Of a stretch of DNA of 64,000 bases, positions 59,101 through 64,000 are shown piece by piece. The translations under genes were made by a program, and so were the position numbers. Position 1 is the first letter of the stretch. Every line of letters starts with the position of its first letter. A model generated the notes under the pieces. The model was not told the origin of the DNA. It ran no database searches and saw only the letters and a program-made list of their open reading frames with translations. Source of the stretch: Pogostemon cablin (lineage: Eukaryota; Streptophyta; Magnoliopsida; Lamiales; Lamiaceae); contig JAHCLQ010000884.1 of the NCBI GenBank assembly GCA_023678885.1, forward strand, positions 1 through 64,000, in the 5' to 3' direction.

Positions 59101-62100
59101 ATTTTGATGCATATTTCTTTCATTTCGATTATATTTACTTCATTTTGATGCGTATTTAATAAATTATGATAAACAATTCTTTCGTTTCGATGCATATTTA
59201 CTTCATTTTGATGGATATTTACTTTATTACGATCAATATTTCTTTTGTTTCAATGCATAATTACTTAATTTTGATGCATATTTACTTTATTACGATCAAC
59301 ATTTCCTTTGATTCGATGCATAATTCCGTCATTTCCATGCATATTTTCTTCGTTTCGATGTATATTTACTTTATTTTGATGCATATTTAATTTATTTCGA
59401 TGCATATTTCCTTCATTACGATCAACATTTCCTTCATTTTGATGCATATTTACTTCAATACGATCAACATTTCTTTCGTTTCAATGCATATTTACTTCAT
59501 TCTGATGCATATTTTCTTCATTACGATCAACATTTCCTTTGATTCGATGTATAATTCCGGCATTTCCATGCATATTTCCTTCGTTTCGATGTATATTTAC
59601 TTCATTTTAATGCATATTTACTTCATTTCGATGCATATTTCCTTCATTACGATCAACATTTCCTTCATTTTGATGCATATTTCCTTCATTTTGTTGCATA
59701 TTTACTTCATTACGATCAACATTTTTACTTCATTACAATCAATATTTCCTTTGTTTTGATGCATATTTCCTTCATTTCGACGCATATTTCCTCTGTTTCG
59801 ATGTATATTTACTTCATTTTGATGTATTTTTACTTCAATCCGATGCATATTTCCTTTATTTTGATGCATATTTACTTCATTACGACCAACATTTCATTCG
59901 TTTTTATGCATATTTATTTCATTTTTATGCATATTTCTTTCGTTTCGATTGATATTTACTTCATTTTGATGCGTATTTACTAAATTACGATTAATATTTC
60001 CTTCGATTAGATGGATATTTACTTCATTTTGATGGATATTTAATTTATTATGATCAACATTTCTTTCGTTTCAATGCATAATTCCGTCATTTCCATGCAT
60101 ATTTCCTTCGTTTTGATGTATATTTACTTCATTTCGATGCAAATTTACTTCATTTTGATACATATTTCCTTCATTACGATCAACATTTTCTTCATTTTGA
60201 TGCATTTTACTTCATTACGATCAATATTTCATTCGTTTTGATGCGTATTTACTTCATTTTGATGCATATTTACTTCATTACGATCAACATTTTCTTCGTT
60301 TCGATATATATTTCCTTTATTTCGATGCATATTTACTTCATTTAGATGCATATTTACTTTGTTTCGATGCATATTTCCTTCATTTTGATACATATTTACT
60401 TCATTACGATAAACATTTCCTTCGTTTTGATGCATATTTCCTACATTTTGATGCATATTTACTTCATTTTGATGCATATTTACTTCAATACGATCAACAT
60501 TTTCTTTGTTTCGATGTATATTTCCTTCATTTCGATGCAATATTTACTTCATTTAGATGCATATTTACTTCGTTTCGATGCATATTTCCTTCATTTTGAT
60601 GCATATTTACTTCATAAAGATCAATATTTCCTTTGTTTTTGTGCATATTTCCTTCATTTTACTACATATTTACCTCATTAAGATCCACTTTTCCTTCGTT
60701 CCAATTCATATTTCTTCCGTTTCGATGCATATTTACTTTATTTTGTTGCATATTTACTTCGTTACGACCAACATTTCATTCGTTTTTATGCATATTTATT
60801 TTATTTTGATGCATATTTCTTTCATTTCGATTGATATTTACTTCATTTTGATGCGTATTTACTAAATTACGATCAATATTTCCTTAGTTTCGATCCATAT
60901 TTACTTCATTTTGATGAATATTTAATTTATTACGATAAACATTTCCTTCGTTTCAATGCATATTTACTTCATTACGATCAACATTTCCTTTGATTCAATG
61001 CATAATTCCGTCCTTTCCATGCATATTTCCTTTGTTTCGATGTATATTTACTTCATTTTGATGCATATTTACTTCAATTCGATGCATATTTCCTTCATTA
61101 CAATCAACATTTCCTTCATTATGATGCATATTTCCTTCATTTGATGCATATTTACTTCATTACGATCAATATTTTCTTCGTTTTGATGCATATTTACTTC
61201 ATTTTGATGCATATTTACTATATTACGATCATCATTTTCTTCGTTTCGATGTATATTTCCATTATTTCGATGCATATTTACTTCATTTAGATGCATATTT
61301 TACTTCGTTTCGATGCATATTTCCTTAATTTTTATACATATTTACTTCATTACGATAAACATTTCCTTCATTTTGATGCATATTTCCTTCATTTTGATGC
61401 ATATTTACTTCATTTTAATGCATATTTACTTCATTACGATCAACATTTTCTTCATTTTGATGTATATTTTCTTCATTTCGTTGCATATTTACTTCATTTA
61501 GATGCATATTTACTTTGTTTCGATGCATATTTCCTTCATTTTGATGCATATTTACTTCATTACGATCAATATTTTCTTAGTTTTTATGCAAATTTCCTTC
61601 ATTTTAGTACATATTTACCTCATTACGATCAATATTTCCTTCGTTTTAATTCATATTTCTTCCATTTCGATGCATATTTACTTCATTTTGATGCATATTT
61701 ACTTCGTTACGATGAATATTTCCTTCGTTTCGATGCATATTTTCTTCATTTTTATGCATATTTTCTTCATTTTTATGCATATTTACTTCATTACGATCAA
61801 CATTTTTACTTCGTTACGATCAACATATCCTTTGTTTCGATGCATATTTCCTTCATTTCGATGCATATTTCGTCTGTTTCGATGTATATTTACTTCATTT
61901 TGATGTATTTTTACTTCATTACGATGCATATTTCCTTTATTTTGATGCATATTTACTTCATTACGACCAACATTTCATTCGTTTTTATGCATATTTATTT
62001 CATTTTGATGCATATATCTTTCGTTTCGATTGATATTTACTTCATTTTGATGCGTATTTACTAAATTACGATCAATATTTCCTTCGTTTCGATGCATATT

Positions 62101-62735
62101 TACTTCATTTTGATGGATAATTTAATTTATTACGATCAACATTTCTTTCATTTCAATGCATATTTACTTCGTTTTGATGCATAATTACTTCATTACGATC
62201 AACATTTACTTTGATTCAATGCATAATTCCGTCATTTCCATGCGTACTTCCTTCATTTCGATGTATATTTACTTCATTTTGATGTATATTTACTTCATTT
62301 CGATGCATATTTCCTTCATTACGATCAACATTTCCTTCATTATGATGCATATTTTTCTTTATTTTGATGCATATTTACTTCATTACGATCAATATTTCCT
62401 TCGTTTTGATGCATATTTACTTCATTTTGATGCATATTTACTTCATTATGATCAACATTTTCTTCGTTGAATGTATATTTCCTTTATTTCGATGCATATT
62501 TACTTCATTTGGATGCATATTTACTTCGTTTAGATGCATATATCCTTAATTTTGATACATATTTACTTCATTACGATAATCATTTCCTTAATTTTGATAC
62601 ATATTTACTTCGCATATTTCCTTCATTTTGATGCATATTTACTTCATTACGATCAACATTTTCTCCGTTTCGATGCATATTTCCTTAATTTTGATACATA
62701 TTTACTTCGCATGTTTCCTTCATTTTGATGTATAT
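59101..62735 (+). repeat. ~4.2-kb HOR, copy B, ending at an internal break
   Basis: Matches copy A with two insertions: 231 bp (11 monomers) near 59.3-59.7 kb and 21 bp (one monomer, an extra TTCATTTTTATGCAT) near 61,760. At about 62,735 it stops following copy A and jumps to sequence equivalent to its own position near 60,387. Elsewhere differences from copy A are mostly single bases. Confidence 0.82.
59230..59691 (+). repeat. 231-bp (11-monomer) tandem duplication
   Basis: Two marker monomers, GATTCGATGCATAATTCC at 59,310 and GATTCGATGTATAATTCC at 59,541, are 231 bp apart, with similar monomers around each. Copy A has only one such marker at the matching place (near 55,350). This explains the rise in offset between the copies from 3,957 to 4,188 bp. 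Outer limits are approximate. Confidence 0.78.
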
Positions 62736-64000
62736 TTATTTTATTTTGATACATATTTACTTCATTACGATAAACATTTCCTTCGTTTTGATGCATATTT
62801 CCTACATTTTGATGCATATTTACTTCATTTTGATGCATATTTACTTCAATACGATCAACATTTTCTTTGTTTCGATGTATATTTCCTTCATTTCGATGCA
62901 ATATTTACTTCATTTAGATGCATATTTACTTCGTTTCGATGCATATTTCCTTCATTTTGATGCATATTTACTTCATAAAGATCAATATTTCCTTTGTTTT
63001 TGTGCATATTTCCTTCATTTTACTACATATTTACCTCATTACGATCCACTTTTCCTTCGTTCCAATTCATATTTCTTCCGTTTCGATGCATATTTACTTT
63101 ATTTTGTTGCATATTTACTTCGTTACGACCAACATTTCATTCGTTTTTATGCATATTTATTTTATTTTGATGCATATTTCTTTCATTTCGATTGATATTT
63201 ACTTCATTTTGATGCGTATTTACTAAATTACGATCAATATTTCCTTAGTTTCGATCCATATTTACTTCATTTTGATGAATATTTAATTTATTACGATAAA
63301 CATTTCCTTCGTTTCAATGCATATTTACTTCATTACGATCAACATTTCCTTTGATTCAATGCATAATTCCGTCCTTTCCATGCATATTTCCTTTGTTTCG
63401 ATGTATATTTACTTCATTTTGATGCATATTTACTTCAATTCGATGCATATTTCCTTCATTACAATCAACATTTCCTTCATTATGATGCATATTTCCTTCA
63501 TTTGATGCATATTTACTTCATTACGATCAATATTTTCTTCGTTTTGATGCATATTTACTTCATTTTGATGCATATTTACTATATTACGATCATCATTTTC
63601 TTCGTTTCGATGTATATTTCCATTATTTCGATGCATATTTACTTCATTTAGATGCATATTTTACTTCGTTTCGATGCATATTTCCTTAATTGTTATACAT
63701 ATTTACTTCATTACGATAAACATTTCCTTCATTTTGATGCATATTTCCTTCATTTTGATGCATATTTACTTCATTTTAATGCATATTTACTTCATTACGA
63801 TCAACATTTTCTTCATTTTGATGTATATTTTCTTCATTTCGTTGCATATTTACTTCATTTAGATGCATATTTACTTTGTTTCGATGCATATTTCCTTCAT
63901 TTTGATGCATATTTACTTCATTACGATCAATATTTTCTTAGTTTTTATGCAAATTTCCTTCATTTTAGTACATATTTACCTCATTACGATCAATATTTCC
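62736..64000 (+). repeat. ~4.2-kb HOR, partial copy C
   Basis: Aligns with copy B at a constant 2,361 bp (60,387 with 62,748, 60,956 with 63,317, and 61,313 with 63,674) and runs off the end of the window. The first ~2.35 kb of the expected unit is skipped. Differences from copy B are very few, for example TTGTTATAC for TTTTTATAC near 63,690, so the rearrangement is recent relative to divergence elsewhere. Confidence 0.85.

Larger units (their letters stand above)
1..64000 (+). repeat. 21-bp AT-rich satellite array filling the whole window
   Basis: The whole window is head-to-tail copies of a 21-bp monomer, roughly 3,000 of them. The main form reads ATGCATATTTACTTCATT plus a variable triplet (TTG, TCG, ACG, TCA, TTA, TAG). 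A second form reads ATCAACATTTCCTTCGTT plus TCG or TTG and normally follows a monomer ending in ACG. Other common variants begin ATTCAT or ATGTAT, or carry TTTCC or TTTCT in place of TTTAC. The plus strand is T-rich throughout and all copies share one orientation. Consensus forms hold only 5 to 8 G or C per 21 bases. No unique flank, transposon insertion or non-repeat spacer was seen. Heterochromatic satellite is an inference from size and nesting; a giant intragenic minisatellite is a weaker alternative. Confidence 0.97.

Noticed and set aside
1..64000. CRISPR array
   Set aside because: Repeats are directly adjacent with no unique spacers, and no cas-like gene is present.
1..64000. CENP-B box
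   Set aside because: TTCG occurs often, but the required downstream A and CGGG core were not seen; CGGG appears absent. This does not exclude a centromere.
1..64000. Telomeric repeat tract
   Set aside because: No TTAGGG, TTTAGGG, TTAGG or similar short G-rich telomere unit is present; the unit is 21 bp and G-poor.
1..64000. Hydrophobic heptads (MHIYFIL) as a membrane or coiled-coil protein
   Set aside because: Heptad periodicity follows from 21/3 = 7 and needs no protein selection. Two other frames give different heptads equally well, and stops such as TAG in CATTTAGATG recur.
1..64000. Prokaryotic or phage origin
   Set aside because: There are no genes, ribosome-binding sites or operons, and a 64-kb pure satellite with kilobase HORs is not known to me from bacteria or phages.

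Overview
This window is one unbroken block of eukaryotic-type tandem satellite DNA. I find no supportable protein gene, RNA gene, transposon, CRISPR array or other single-copy sequence in it. Every stretch I read reduces to an AT-rich 21-bp monomer. The main form is ATGCATATTTACTTCATT followed by a variable triplet (TTG, TCG, ACG, TCA, TTA or TAG). A second frequent form is ATCAACATTTCCTTCGTT followed by TCG or TTG. All monomers point the same way, with a T-rich plus strand, and I saw no inversion. A 64-kb satellite with nested higher-order repeats (HORs) suggests centromeric, pericentromeric, subtelomeric or other heterochromatin of a eukaryote resolved by long reads. I cannot name the species or the satellite family.

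Layout, with boundaries good to a few tens of bases: 1-6,880, two copies of a 3.2-3.4-kb HOR; 6,880-12,424, one diverged ~4.84-kb HOR carrying a segment related to 50-52 kb; 12,425-24,757, three nearly identical tandem copies of a 4,111-bp HOR, with similarity running on to about 24,842; 24,758-27,473, a mosaic related to 31.5-34 kb; 27,474-31,226, a diverged 3,753-bp relative of the 4,111-bp unit; 31,227-37,250, a mosaic with ~3.55-3.7-kb spacing; 37,251-49,590, a 1,485-bp HOR (about three copies) nested in a 5,425-bp super-repeat present twice; 49,591-50,227, a transition; 50,228-55,135, copies of 2,014, 1,216 and about 1,680 bp, where the short copy lacks exactly 38 monomers; 55,136-64,000, a ~4.0-4.2-kb HOR in two copies plus a third joined at an internal break near 62,735.

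Many long open frames exist because the monomer length is a multiple of three and the consensus has no stop in two plus-strand frames and one minus-strand frame. They give degenerate heptad peptides (MHIYFIL, AYLLHFD, and MHQNEVN on the minus strand). Frameshifting monomers, stops, and several HOR periods not divisible by three (3,211, 4,111, 5,425, 2,014, 1,216) argue against coding. The interest here is structural. The monomer equals two B-DNA turns, its T-tracts are spaced at about helical period, its variable positions look like decaying CpGs, local rearrangements are whole numbers of monomers, and homogenisation is recent in some blocks and old in others.
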